Assembly: GCF_004123905.1 (NCBI RefSeq)
Contig: NZ_MZXW01000024.1
Location: 124,001-188,000 of the forward strand
Length of the DNA stretch: 64,000 bases
Origin: Bradyrhizobium betae
GTDB taxonomy: Bacteria > Pseudomonadota > Alphaproteobacteria > Rhizobiales > Xanthobacteraceae
Reading direction: 5' to 3'
Shown here: piece by piece, positions 7,873-17,011 of the stretch
Position numbering within the stretch: the stretch's first letter is position 1
Layout: each line of letters starts with the position of its first letter
Position numbers and translations under genes: made by a program
Notes under the pieces: model-generated
Databases searched by the model: none
What the model was told of the DNA's origin: nothing
The model's input: only the letters and a program-made list of their open reading frames with translations

Positions 7873-10461
7873 CTAAGCCGACCGCCTCACCTCAACCGCC
7901 CCCACCGCCGCAATATCCAGCCTTCCCAGCATCGCCCTCGCCTGCTCGGCGCAATGCTCGATCAGCCAGCGCTCGAAGGCAACAGGCGGCAGCGCGGGGG
8001 CGTAAAGAAAACCCTGCACGACGTCGCAGCCGAGCTCGGACAGCACCTTGCGTTGGCCCTCGGTCTCGACACCTTCGCCGACGACGGTCATGCCGAGGCC
8101 CTGGCCGACGCGCACCACGGCGGTGGCGATCGCGAGGGCGCCCGCATCCGTCTCGATGTCGCGCATAAAACTGCGGTCGATCTTGAGCTCGCGGATCGGC
8201 AGATGGGCGAGCCGGCTGAGGCTGGAATAGCCGGTGCCGAAATCGTCGACCGAGAGTCCTACGCCGAGCTCGCGGATCGCATTCATCGTCTCGAGCGCGG
8301 CGACGCCGTCCTGCATGAACGCGCCCTCGGTGATCTCGAGCATCAATGCATCCGACGGCAATTCGTATTCGGCGAGGATGTCCTTGAGCCGCGCGGCCAG
8401 CGTGACATTGCGGAAATTGATCGGCGACAAATTCACCGACACGCTGGGGATGTTGAGCCCGGCGCGGCGCCAGCTCGCCATCTGCCGGCAGGCCTCGCGC
8501 ACCGACCACAGGCCGATCTGCTCGATCAGGCCGCAGTCCTCGGCGAGCGGGATGAATTTTGCCGGCGAGACGTCGCCGAGCACGGCATCGTGCCAGCGCG
8601 ACAGCGCCTCGACGCCGTGAATGGCGCCGTCGCAGCTGCGGATCTGCGGTTGGTAGCTCAGCGTCAGCGCGCCCTCCGCGATGGCCTTGCGTAGCGCTGC
8701 GATCAACGCCAGCCGCTGCTCGGTGAGCCCGTTCATCTCGGCGCTGAACATACGATGGGTCGAACGTCCCGCCTGCTTGGCCATGTACATGGCGGCATCG
8801 GCCTGCTGCATCAGCGTGTCGATATCCGTCGCATGATCGGGATAGAGGCTGATGCCGATGCTGGCCGACATCGGCATCAGCTTTGATCCGAGCCGCAGCG
8901 GCGCGGCGAGCGCTTCGGTGATTTCGGCCGCGACGCGCTCGGCGCTGTCGGCGTTGCGCTGCGGCAGCAGGATGACGAATTCGTCGCCGCCGAGCCGGCC
9001 CAGCATGTCCTCGGGGCCGATGTGCTCGCGCAGGCGCTGCGCGAGCTGGATCAGCAGCTCGTCGCCGGCGGCATGGCCGAGCGTGTCGTTGACGTCCTTG
9101 AAATGATCGACGTCGAGGAAGGCGAGCGCGACATGGCTGCCGGTCGGACAGGCGTCGATCGCGGTGGTGATCAGGTGCCGCAACTGCGCGCGGTTCGGCA
9201 GGCCGGTGAGGATGTCGTGATAGGCGAGCCGCGCGATCTCGGCGCGCGCTTCCTTGCGCTCGATCGCGAAGGCACCGAGATCGACGCAGGCATCGACGAT
9301 ACGGCGATGCCAGTTGCTCGGCGCGCGCGGTTCGCGATAGTAAAACGCGAAAGTGGCTATGACCCGGCCGTCCTTGGCCTTGACCGGGGTCGACCAGCAG
9401 GCGCGCAGGCCGATCGCGAGCGGCATCGCCTTGTAAGGCTGCCAGCGCGGATCGGTCTCCAGGTCCGTCGCCAGAACCGGCTCACCGTAGAAGGCCGCGG
9501 TGCCGCAGGAGCCGACATTAGGGCCGATCGCGATGCCGTCGAGCGCGCGGGAGTAGTCCTCGGGCAGGCTGGGGCCGCCGAGCGGATGCACCAGGCCCGC
9601 GGCGTCGATGTGAAGCAGCGAGCAGACCACGTCGGGCGCGATCTCCTCGACGCGGCGGCACAGCCTGTCGGCGATGTCGGTGATCGGCACCTCATCGGCC
9701 AGCGCGCCCATGATGAGCTGCTGGAGCGAGCGCAGCTGCTTGGTCTCGGTGATGTCCTCGAGCAGCGCGAAGATGTGCCTGACCCGGCCCTTCTTGTCGC
9801 GGAAGGCATCGAGGCGAGCGCACACCCAGATCTCCTCGCCGTCCTTGTTGTAGACCAGCGTCTCGATCTCGCCGCGCCGCGCACCGGCCGTCAGGCGCTT
9901 GACGAGCCTGGCGACGCCCTTGCGATCGGTGTGGCAGCCGGCGATGAGCTCACCGGCGCGGCGCCCCACGGCCTCCTCGCTGGTGTAACCGAACAGCGCC
10001 GTGAACGCCGAATTGACGTAGACGATGTTCTGATCGACGTCGGTGATGATCACCGCGCGGTTGGTCTGGTCGGACACGGCGTGGAGCAGCCCGATCCTGA
10101 CGCGGCGGTCGGCATCGGCGGTGACGTCGCGCGCGAACACGATGCGATGGATCGCGCCGCCGACGGCCGCCGACGACATCACGATCTGCGCCTTGATGCG
10201 GCTGCCGTCGCGCCGCACGAGGCTGATCTCCTCGCGGAAGTCGGCAACCGGATCGGCCTTGAGGCACCTGAGCGTGAGAATGTCGGCATCGCGGCCGAGC
10301 ACATCGGTGCGTGCAAGCTTCCAGATCCGCTCCGCGGCGGTGTTGAAATGCGTGATGCGATGCGCGTCATCAACGATGACGATAGCATCGTCGGCGCATT
10401 CAAGCGCGGCGCGCAGCACGTCCGGCATTTCCGTCACTAAGCAGTCGGCGGCAGACATCAT
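7873..10461 (-). CDS. PAS-PAS-GAF-GGDEF-EAL cyclic-di-GMP signalling protein
   Basis: An 862-residue cytoplasmic protein with no membrane segment. Domains in order are PAS (about 15-115), PAS (about 125-240, with TKQL at its end), GAF (about 255-405), GGDEF (about 410-570; intact GGDEF at 491-495) and EAL (about 590-830; intact EAL at 618-620 and DDFGTGYSS). Both catalytic motifs are kept, so it could make and break c-di-GMP. The allosteric I-site position reads GPED rather than RxxD, so product inhibition is probably lost. The architecture resembles E. coli DosP, but no heme ligand was identified. ATG at 10461 or 10458 is preferred; an upstream TTG at 10539 is possible. Confidence 0.92.
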   Translation of the reverse strand: MMSAADCLVTEMPDVLRAALECADDAIVIVDDAHRITHFNTAAERIWKLARTDVLGRDADILTLRCLKADPVADFREEISLVRRDGSRIKAQIVMSSAAVGGAIHRIVFARDVTADADRRVRIGLLHAVSDQTNRAVIITDVDQNIVYVNSAFTALFGYTSEEAVGRRAGELIAGCHTDRKGVARLVKRLTAGARRGEIETLVYNKDGEEIWVCARLDAFRDKKGRVRHIFALLEDITETKQLRSLQQLIMGALADEVPITDIADRLCRRVEEIAPDVVCSLLHIDAAGLVHPLGGPSLPEDYSRALDGIAIGPNVGSCGTAAFYGEPVLATDLETDPRWQPYKAMPLAIGLRACWSTPVKAKDGRVIATFAFYYREPRAPSNWHRRIVDACVDLGAFAIERKEARAEIARLAYHDILTGLPNRAQLRHLITTAIDACPTGSHVALAFLDVDHFKDVNDTLGHAAGDELLIQLAQRLREHIGPEDMLGRLGGDEFVILLPQRNADSAERVAAEITEALAAPLRLGSKLMPMSASIGISLYPDHATDIDTLMQQADAAMYMAKQAGRSTHRMFSAEMNGLTEQRLALIAALRKAIAEGALTLSYQPQIRSCDGAIHGVEALSRWHDAVLGDVSPAKFIPLAEDCGLIEQIGLWSVREACRQMASWRRAGLNIPSVSVNLSPINFRNVTLAARLKDILAEYELPSDALMLEITEGAFMQDGVAALETMNAIRELGVGLSVDDFGTGYSSLSRLAHLPIRELKIDRSFMRDIETDAGALAIATAVVRVGQGLGMTVVGEGVETEGQRKVLSELGCDVVQGFLYAPALPPVAFERWLIEHCAEQARAMLGRLDIAAVGAVEVRRSA

Positions 10462-10616
10462 TGAACCCGGAAGGCATCGGGAAAATACGGCAATCGGCCC
10501 GAAGCTAACGCTCCGATGGTGTCCAAGACGTTTTTGCAATCCCGCCGCACCGCGCCAAGACGCGACATACTTAACGTTCCGCGAAAAAGCGAAGGTATCT
10601 TGATGCGTTCCGGAAC

Positions 10617-11918
10617 TTACTCGGCTGCGGGTCGGGGGCTAAGCCTGCACAGCCGGCCGGCAACAGCCCGCACCTTGCCCGGCGAGGCCTGCCAGACCGA
10701 CAGTGCCGACAATCCACTCACGGCGATGGCGATGGCGAAGGCGAGCGTGTAATCGCCGGTGCGATCATAGAGGAAGCCGGTGAGCCAGGGACCCGCTGCG
10801 CCGCCCGCCAATGCCGCGAGCATGATCATGCCGAAAATGCTGCCCTGGTGCCTGCCCTGGAAAATCTCGAACACCACCGCGCCCATGATCGAGGTGAGGC
10901 CGTAGCCGAGCGCGCCTTGCGTGAACACCATGACGTAGACCAGCAACAGCGACGGCTGGAATTTGAGCGCGATCAACGCCGCAAAGCAGATCGCAAAGCC
11001 CGCGCAGCTGATCGCCCACACCCACTCCCGACCGATCCGGTCTGAGACATGGCCGAGCAGGATCTGGCCGGGGATGCCGAGCAGGCTGACGGTACCGAGC
11101 GCCCAGACCGCAACGCTCGGGCTGAAGCCGATGTCGAGCAGGAATTTTGTCTGGTGCACCTGCACCGCGTACCAGATGTACAGGCCGCAGAAATAGCCGA
11201 GCGCGATCCACCAGAAGCGCGCGGTCGCGACGGCGCGCTTCAGCGTCCACTCAGTGTTGGCCCAGACGGGATCGACGACGTTGGAGATTGGTTTTGCGGC
11301 CCCCGCGGCCGGGGCGGCATCGCCGTCCGGCCGAAGGCCGATATCCTCGGGGCGCTTATGCAGGAACAGGTTGATGGGCGCCAGCACGGTCAGGACGAGC
11401 AGGCCCATTGCGGTGCAGGCGGTGCGCCAGCCGGTCTGCTCGATCATGTGCTGCACCCAGGGCAGCAGCGTCATCGAGCCGATGCCGACGCCCGCAAAGG
11501 CGATGCCGATGGCGAAGCCGCGCTTGCGGATGAACCAGTTCGGAAGGAACAGCGACTGGCCGGAATAGCCGAGACACACTGAGCCTGCGCCGACCATGAC
11601 GCCGATGGTCATGTAGAGATGCCAGGGTTGGCTGGTGAGCGGGGCGAGCAGCAGCCCGCCGCCCATCAGCACGACGCCGAGCTCCATCACCGCGCGGGGA
11701 CCGGCGCGATCCATCAGACGGCCGATCAGCGGACTCGCCACGCCTGAGGCCACGAAGCCGAAGGAAAATGCGCCCGCGGTGATCCCGCGCTCCCAGCCGA
11801 ACTCGGAGATGATCGGCGGAAAGAACAGAGAGAAGGCGGTGCGCGCGTTGACGCCGATAGCCATGGTGACGAAGGTCACCGCGACCACGACCCAGCCGTA
11901 GAAGAACGGAAGCCGCAT
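10617..11918 (-). CDS. MFS transporter, monocarboxylate/oxalate-formate (OFA/MCT-like) type
   Basis: A 433-residue inner-membrane protein with about 12 membrane segments. The first, starting FFYGWVVVAVTFVTMAIG, and the loop GRLMDRAGPRAVM (MFS motif A) are typical of the OFA/monocarboxylate branch, as is the second-half repeat GHVSDRIGREWVW. It probably moves a small organic anion. It stands alone between the two GGDEF-EAL genes, so the context does not point to a substrate. No strong ribosome site is visible before the ATG at 11918. Confidence 0.88.
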   Translation of the reverse strand: MRLPFFYGWVVVAVTFVTMAIGVNARTAFSLFFPPIISEFGWERGITAGAFSFGFVASGVASPLIGRLMDRAGPRAVMELGVVLMGGGLLLAPLTSQPWHLYMTIGVMVGAGSVCLGYSGQSLFLPNWFIRKRGFAIGIAFAGVGIGSMTLLPWVQHMIEQTGWRTACTAMGLLVLTVLAPINLFLHKRPEDIGLRPDGDAAPAAGAAKPISNVVDPVWANTEWTLKRAVATARFWWIALGYFCGLYIWYAVQVHQTKFLLDIGFSPSVAVWALGTVSLLGIPGQILLGHVSDRIGREWVWAISCAGFAICFAALIALKFQPSLLLVYVMVFTQGALGYGLTSIMGAVVFEIFQGRHQGSIFGMIMLAALAGGAAGPWLTGFLYDRTGDYTLAFAIAIAVSGLSALSVWQASPGKVRAVAGRLCRLSPRPAAE

Positions 11919-12035
11919 GTTTTTCTTATTTCATCCCTAGACGATCCTAACGACCATCCGGAGCTGCCTGGGTCAAGCGATTTTCGCGACTGCACGTTGG
12001 GCGGGCCCATCGCTTTTGAACATTCACAAGAGGTC

Positions 12036-12122
12036 GTCATGCCCGGGCTTGTCCCGGGCATCCACGTTCTTTGTGCCGCGAGAAAGAAAGACGTGGATGG
12101 CCGGGTCAGGCCCGGCCATGAC
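12036..12122. repeat. palindromic intergenic repeat, family A copy 2
   Basis: It begins GTCATGCCCGGGCTTGTCCC, has the internal pair CATCCACGTTCTT and AAGACGTGGATG, and ends CCCGGCCATGAC, so the whole element can fold into one long hairpin. It is related to the copies at 1963-2088 and 39807-39879. It lies between the MFS gene and the end of the CHASE-GGDEF-EAL gene. Confidence 0.85.
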
Positions 12123-12148
12123 GCTGGGGGCGACCAACGCTCATATGC

Positions 12149-14578
12149 TCAGGCCGCGTCTAGCTGCGAGGTGCGAACGGAGTCGTCGAACGTGATCTGG
12201 TCGACCGGCTGCGGACGCCCGAACAGATAGCCTTGCGCAAAATTGACGCCGAGCGCCGTCAGCCGCTCGAATTCTTCATTCGTCTCGACACCCTCGGCGG
12301 TGACCGACATGTCCAGCCCGCGCGCCAGCGTCACGATCGAGGCGATGATGGCGGAAGAGCGCGGCTGATGCGTGAGGTTGCGGATGAACGACTTGTCGAT
12401 CTTGATCTTGTCGAACGGGAAGGTGGTCAGATAGCTCAGCGACGAATAGCCGGTGCCGAAATCGTCGAGTGCAAGCTCGATGCCGAGGTGCTTCAACCGT
12501 TCCATGAAGGCGAGGTTCTCGACCCCGCGTTCCAACAGCACCGATTCGGTGATCTCGATCTCCAGCCGCTGCGGCGGCAGGCCTGACGCCGCGAGCGCCG
12601 CGCTGATCATCTCAAACAGCTCGGCTTCCTTGAACTGGATCGGCGACAGGTTCACGGCGACCATGAGATTGGCGGGCCAGCCGGCCGCGTCCGCGCAGGC
12701 CCGCCGCAGCACGAACTCGCCAAGCGGAACGATCAGCCCGGTCTCCTCGGCAAGCGGAATGAACTGGTCCGGCGGAATCAATCCGCGCGTCGGATGCCGC
12801 CAGCGCACCAGCGCCTCGAAGCCGCGCCGCTCGCTGCTGAGCGCGTCGACGAACGGCTGGTAGTGCACCTCGAGCTGGCAGCGTGCGATGGCGTCGCGCA
12901 GATCGCCTTCCAGCGTATTGCGCGCCTCGAGCTCGGCCGACATCGCCCCGTCGTAGATGGTGAAGCAGTTGCGGCCGGCCGATTTCGAGCGGTAGAGCGC
13001 GAGGTCGGCCTTCTTCAGCAATTGCTCGTGGTCGCTGCCGTGGTCCGGCGCGATCGCGATGCCGATGCTGGTGCCGATCTCGACGCGATGTCCGGGCAGC
13101 AGGAACGGCTCGGCGACGAGCTTGGCGATCCGCGCCGCGAGCTCGGTCGAGCAGGCGCGCTGATCCTCGCAAGCGTCCTGGATGATGGCGAATTCGTCGC
13201 CGCCGAGCCGCGCCAGCACGTCGCTCGCGCGCAGCGCCGATCTCAGCCGCTGCGCCACCTGGCGCAGCAGCACATCGCCGGCGCCGTGACCGAGGGAGTC
13301 GTTGACGTTCTTGAAGCGATCGAGGTCGAGCATCAGGATCGAGAAGGTTGAACCTGAATCGTTGAGCTGGCCGTTGAGCTCGTCGAGCCGGGCGAGGAAG
13401 AAGGCACGGTTCGGCAAGCCCGTCAGGATGTCGGTCTGGGCGAGCTCGAGCACCCGGCGGTTCGCCAGCGACAGCCGCCGTGAATTGCGGCTTGCGAGCA
13501 TCAAATAGGTCGACAGCGACAGCGTGAGCAGCATGCCGACGATGAGAACCGCGGCCGCGCGGTCGTAGGCCGTCTCCAGCGCGCCGCCGGCGGTCGGCGT
13601 GGCGCGCACCTGCCAGTCGGTGTCACCGATCTTGAGACCACCGGACCAGTGCACGCCCCGGGCGACATCGCGCATCGACTGCGGCGCCGTGGCGGCCGAC
13701 GAAAAATCCGGCAGCATCTCTTCGAGGCTGACAATCCGCCCCGTGAAGGGCGGATAGATGTTCACACTGACCGCGGGGCTTGCTCCGGTGGTCACGCGAA
13801 TGGACTGGATCAGCAGCGGCAGGTCGAAGACACCGACGACGAAGCCGGCGAGGTTGCGGCGGCGATCCGCGACCGTCTCGCGCGACGTCCCCTTGGCATA
13901 GACGGGAATGGCAACGAGGATGTCGGGCTGCCGGCCACCTTCCTTCGGTTCGTAGAGGTGCGTGCGGATCGAAGCGACCCGGTCGTTGTCGCGCGCGCGC
14001 TCCAGCGCCGCGCGACGTTCAGGGATGGTCGCGTAATCCATGCCGTAGACCGGCGAGGTCTTCGGCTGGGTCGAGTAGAACACCGGGAAATATTCGTCGC
14101 CCTGCGGCGCGACCGCCAAGGTATCGCCCTGAAGCGACTTGATGCGATAGCCCGATACGCCGTCCGCGATCGCGGCGGCCTCGTATTCGGCGCGCTCCTT
14201 GCGGTTGACGCGCGGCAGCCAGGCGATGCGCAGCATGCCGGGATGGCGCTCGAACAGGCGGGCGCTGAAAGTCTCGAATTCGCTGCGGGTGATTTCCTCG
14301 TTGGTCGATTCGAACAGCGTGCGCAGCGCGACGAGCCTGGAGATGTACTCGCCCATGCCGTGCTGCATGACGATCGCTTCGGTCTCGGCCGCGTTCTCGA
14401 ACTCGATCCTGTTGACGCGATCTTCCCATCGCGCGACCGCAGCCGCACCCACGATCGAGAACAGAAGTCCGACGCCAATCGCGACCAGCGCAGGGCGATA
14501 CAGCCCGAGCAGCGGCGCGGCGCGCCACCATCCGGTCCTCCGCTCCCGATCCTGATCGTTCTGATCGCGACCGCCCAT
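12149..14578 (-). CDS. membrane CHASE-GGDEF-EAL cyclic-di-GMP signalling protein
   Basis: An 809-residue inner-membrane protein. A first membrane segment (about 28-50) is followed by a periplasmic CHASE sensor domain (about 80-255), a second membrane segment (about 340-362), GGDEF (motif at 459-463) and EAL (motif at 588-590, with DDFGTGYSS and KIDKSFI). Both active-site motifs are intact, and RASD at 450-453 is a proper RxxD product-inhibition site, unlike the other c-di-GMP protein in this window. CHASE domains bind small extracellular ligands. ATG 14578 is chosen; an in-frame GTG at 14623 would add 15 residues. Confidence 0.92.
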   Translation of the reverse strand: MGGRDQNDQDRERRTGWWRAAPLLGLYRPALVAIGVGLLFSIVGAAAVARWEDRVNRIEFENAAETEAIVMQHGMGEYISRLVALRTLFESTNEEITRSEFETFSARLFERHPGMLRIAWLPRVNRKERAEYEAAAIADGVSGYRIKSLQGDTLAVAPQGDEYFPVFYSTQPKTSPVYGMDYATIPERRAALERARDNDRVASIRTHLYEPKEGGRQPDILVAIPVYAKGTSRETVADRRRNLAGFVVGVFDLPLLIQSIRVTTGASPAVSVNIYPPFTGRIVSLEEMLPDFSSAATAPQSMRDVARGVHWSGGLKIGDTDWQVRATPTAGGALETAYDRAAAVLIVGMLLTLSLSTYLMLASRNSRRLSLANRRVLELAQTDILTGLPNRAFFLARLDELNGQLNDSGSTFSILMLDLDRFKNVNDSLGHGAGDVLLRQVAQRLRSALRASDVLARLGGDEFAIIQDACEDQRACSTELAARIAKLVAEPFLLPGHRVEIGTSIGIAIAPDHGSDHEQLLKKADLALYRSKSAGRNCFTIYDGAMSAELEARNTLEGDLRDAIARCQLEVHYQPFVDALSSERRGFEALVRWRHPTRGLIPPDQFIPLAEETGLIVPLGEFVLRRACADAAGWPANLMVAVNLSPIQFKEAELFEMISAALAASGLPPQRLEIEITESVLLERGVENLAFMERLKHLGIELALDDFGTGYSSLSYLTTFPFDKIKIDKSFIRNLTHQPRSSAIIASIVTLARGLDMSVTAEGVETNEEFERLTALGVNFAQGYLFGRPQPVDQITFDDSVRTSQLDAA

Positions 14579-14858
14579 CTTGATCCGCACGTCCCCTCGT
14601 CGGCCCACTTCTGGTTGAGCCACCGGAACCGCTATCGGACAAGGATCGGGGTTAAGAACCGTACAATTTCGGGATGCGGGTGTTTTCGCATTGCGCGACT
14701 TAGTTAACGATTGCCCTGCAAATCGCGGCAGTCTGAAAATAACTTGCCGGTTTTCCCCGGAGTCTTACGGACCATTGGTGCGGCGCGCCTTAGCGACCTG
14801 TTCAGCCCGCAGACCTATCGTTTCGGCCGAATTCGTCCAGCATCCGGCAAGCATCCTC

Positions 14859-16025
14859 ATGACACGATCGCGATCCGCGACACGCCTCGCCTTGACCATC
14901 GCGTTGCTGGCATCAAGCCTGCTGCCTGCGAAGGCCGCCGAGGCCGGCGTCAGCGACGACGCGATCCTGTTCGGCCAGGCCGCCGTGCTCGAAGGCCCCT
15001 CCTCCGCGCTCGGGCAGCGGATGCGGCAGGGCATCGTCGCGGCATTCACCGAGATCAACGAAAAGGGCGGCGTCCACGGCCGCAAGCTCCAACTCGTCAG
15101 CCGCGACGACGGCTACGATCCCGATCGATCTGTGGCGCAGACGCTGCGGCTGATCGAGGAGGACAAGGTGTTCGCGCTGATCGGCGCGGTGGGCACGCCG
15201 ACCGCGATCGCGACGATCCCGATCACCAGCGCCCGGAACGTTCCCTTCATCGGCCCGTTCAGCGGCGCCGAATTCCTGCGCGACCTCGAGCTCGCCAATG
15301 TCGTCAACATCCGCGCCAGCTATGGTGCCGAGGCCGAGGCCTGGGTCAAGCACCTCACCGAGGATCGCAAGTTCACCCGCATCGGCATTTTCTACCAGGA
15401 CGATTCCTTCGGCCGCGACGGTCTTGCCGGCGTGAAGCGCGCGCTCGCCAAGCGCGGGCTCGAGCTTGCCGCCGAAGGCACTTTTGAACGCAACACCCGC
15501 GCCGTCGCCTCGGCCTGGCGGATGATCAAGCGCGCCGAACCGGAGGCCATCGTCATGGTTGGCACCTATGGTCCCTGCGCCGACTTCATCAAGCTCGCGC
15601 ACCGCAGCGGCGCCTATCCGACCTTCGTCAACATCTCCTTCGTCGGCGCCAACGCGCTCGCCAAGGAGCTCGGCCCCGATGGCGAAGGCGTCATCGTCTC
15701 GCAGGTGGTGCCGTTTCCCTGGGATCGCTCGCTCAAGCTCGTCGCCGACTACCAGGCCGCGCAGAGGGCGTTCGACCCGACGCTGACACCGGACTTCGTG
15801 TCGCTCGAAGGCTACCTCTCCGGCCGCCTCGCGGCCGCGGCGCTGGAAATGGCCGGCCCGCAACCGACGCGCGCGAGCCTGTTGCACGCCATCAACGATG
15901 TCGGCCGCTTCGACATCAGCGGCAAAGTCGTCACTGTCGGCGTTCGCGCGATCGACACGCCACCAAAAGTGTTTTTGACGGTGATCCAGAAGGACGGCAC
16001 GTTCAGGGCGGTGGACCGGCTTTAA
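14859..16025 (+). CDS. ABC transporter substrate-binding protein (Leu/Ile/Val type, Peripla_BP_6)
   Basis: A 388-residue periplasmic protein with a signal peptide (about residues 1-27, ending LPAKAAEA) and the type I fold of branched-chain amino acid binding proteins. Hallmarks are DDAILFGQAAVLEGPSS, the segment GRKLQLVSRDDGYDP and the hinge region LIGAVGTPTA. No permease or ATPase gene lies beside it, so it either works with an unlinked system or feeds a sensor. The reading frame is open for 168 bases upstream, but the signal peptide fixes the start at 14859. The stop overlaps that of the convergent dehydrogenase gene by four bases. Confidence 0.88.
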   Translation: MTRSRSATRLALTIALLASSLLPAKAAEAGVSDDAILFGQAAVLEGPSSALGQRMRQGIVAAFTEINEKGGVHGRKLQLVSRDDGYDPDRSVAQTLRLIEEDKVFALIGAVGTPTAIATIPITSARNVPFIGPFSGAEFLRDLELANVVNIRASYGAEAEAWVKHLTEDRKFTRIGIFYQDDSFGRDGLAGVKRALAKRGLELAAEGTFERNTRAVASAWRMIKRAEPEAIVMVGTYGPCADFIKLAHRSGAYPTFVNISFVGANALAKELGPDGEGVIVSQVVPFPWDRSLKLVADYQAAQRAFDPTLTPDFVSLEGYLSGRLAAAALEMAGPQPTRASLLHAINDVGRFDISGKVVTVGVRAIDTPPKVFLTVIQKDGTFRAVDRL

Positions 16026-16999
16026 GGCCGCCGCGTCCAGCGGTCGGCATTGACCGCTCCGACCGGCACCTCGCCTTTGACGATGGCCTCGACCTGCCGC
16101 ACGGTTTCCAGCGACTGGTATTCGATCGCCTGCGGCGTCAGGCCGCCGATATGGGGCGTCGCGACGACGTTGGGAAGCTTTGCCAGCTCCAGGCTCGGCA
16201 TCTGGTCGGGTGCGCGGCCGACATCCATCGCGACACCCGCGATGCGGTTTTCGCGCAGCACTCTCGCGAGCGCGGCCTCATCGACGAGATTGCCGCGGGA
16301 GAGATTGATGAAGACGGCGTGCGTCTGCATCCGCGCCAGCGCCGCCTCGCCGATCAGATTCTCGGTCTGCTCGTTGGCGATGGCGAGGCAGACGACATAG
16401 TCCGATGCAGAGAGAAGCTCGTCGAGACTGACCTGACGGATGGCGCTGTCGCTGACATCAGCGAAGGGATCGGCGACCAGCACCTCCATCCGCATCACCT
16501 TTGCGATCTCGGCAAGATAGCGCCCGATGCTGCCATAGCCGATGATGCCGATTTTGCTGCCCGCGAGCTGGCGGCCCATCCGCGCTTCGACCTTGCGGCC
16601 GGCGTGATAGTCGGCCGTCGTCCGCGACACGCCGCGGGAGAGATCGACCATGAAGCCGACCGCGAGCTCGGCCACCGCCTGCACGAAGCCGGGCCCGGCG
16701 CGGGTCACGAGCACGCCGGCTTGCGAGGCTGATTCCACATTGACGTTGCGGATGTCGACCGCGCAGCGGACGAAGGCCCGCAAACGCGGCAGTTGCGCAA
16801 AGATCTCGCCGCGTCCCTCGGTCATGCGATCGGCGACGATGATGTCGGCATCAACAGCCGCGCGGACGAGGCCGGCTGCGTCGAGAGTATCGTCGCTCTC
16901 ATGCAGGATCACCTCCGCTGTCGCGCGAAGACCGTTGAGGCTGCGATCGCCATAGTAATTGCGCCGCATCTCCGGCGTGTGCGCGAGCAGGACTTTCAC
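16022..16999 (-). CDS. D-isomer-specific 2-hydroxyacid dehydrogenase family protein
   Basis: A 325-residue cytoplasmic NAD(P)-dependent oxidoreductase. It has the Rossmann motif GIIGYGSIGRYLAEIAK, the catalytic Arg in NLSRGNLVDE and the catalytic His in ATPHIGG. The usual active-site Glu (as in DVFxxEP) is replaced: the sequence reads DVGRAPDQMP. That may mean an altered mechanism or an Asp substitute. It is the last gene of the TRAP operon, 12 bases after the fused permease, which suggests that it acts on the imported 2-oxo or 2-hydroxy acid. Its stop overlaps that of the convergent binding-protein gene in TTAA. Confidence 0.9.
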   Translation of the reverse strand: MKVLLAHTPEMRRNYYGDRSLNGLRATAEVILHESDDTLDAAGLVRAAVDADIIVADRMTEGRGEIFAQLPRLRAFVRCAVDIRNVNVESASQAGVLVTRAGPGFVQAVAELAVGFMVDLSRGVSRTTADYHAGRKVEARMGRQLAGSKIGIIGYGSIGRYLAEIAKVMRMEVLVADPFADVSDSAIRQVSLDELLSASDYVVCLAIANEQTENLIGEAALARMQTHAVFINLSRGNLVDEAALARVLRENRIAGVAMDVGRAPDQMPSLELAKLPNVVATPHIGGLTPQAIEYQSLETVRQVEAIVKGEVPVGAVNADRWTRRP

Positions 17000-17011
17000 G
17001 ACAAGACTCCG

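Noticed and set aside
9022..10440. 472-codon open frame opposite the PAS-GAF-GGDEF-EAL gene
   Set aside because: It has no ribosome site or recognisable motif and mirrors the real gene's third-position GC bias.
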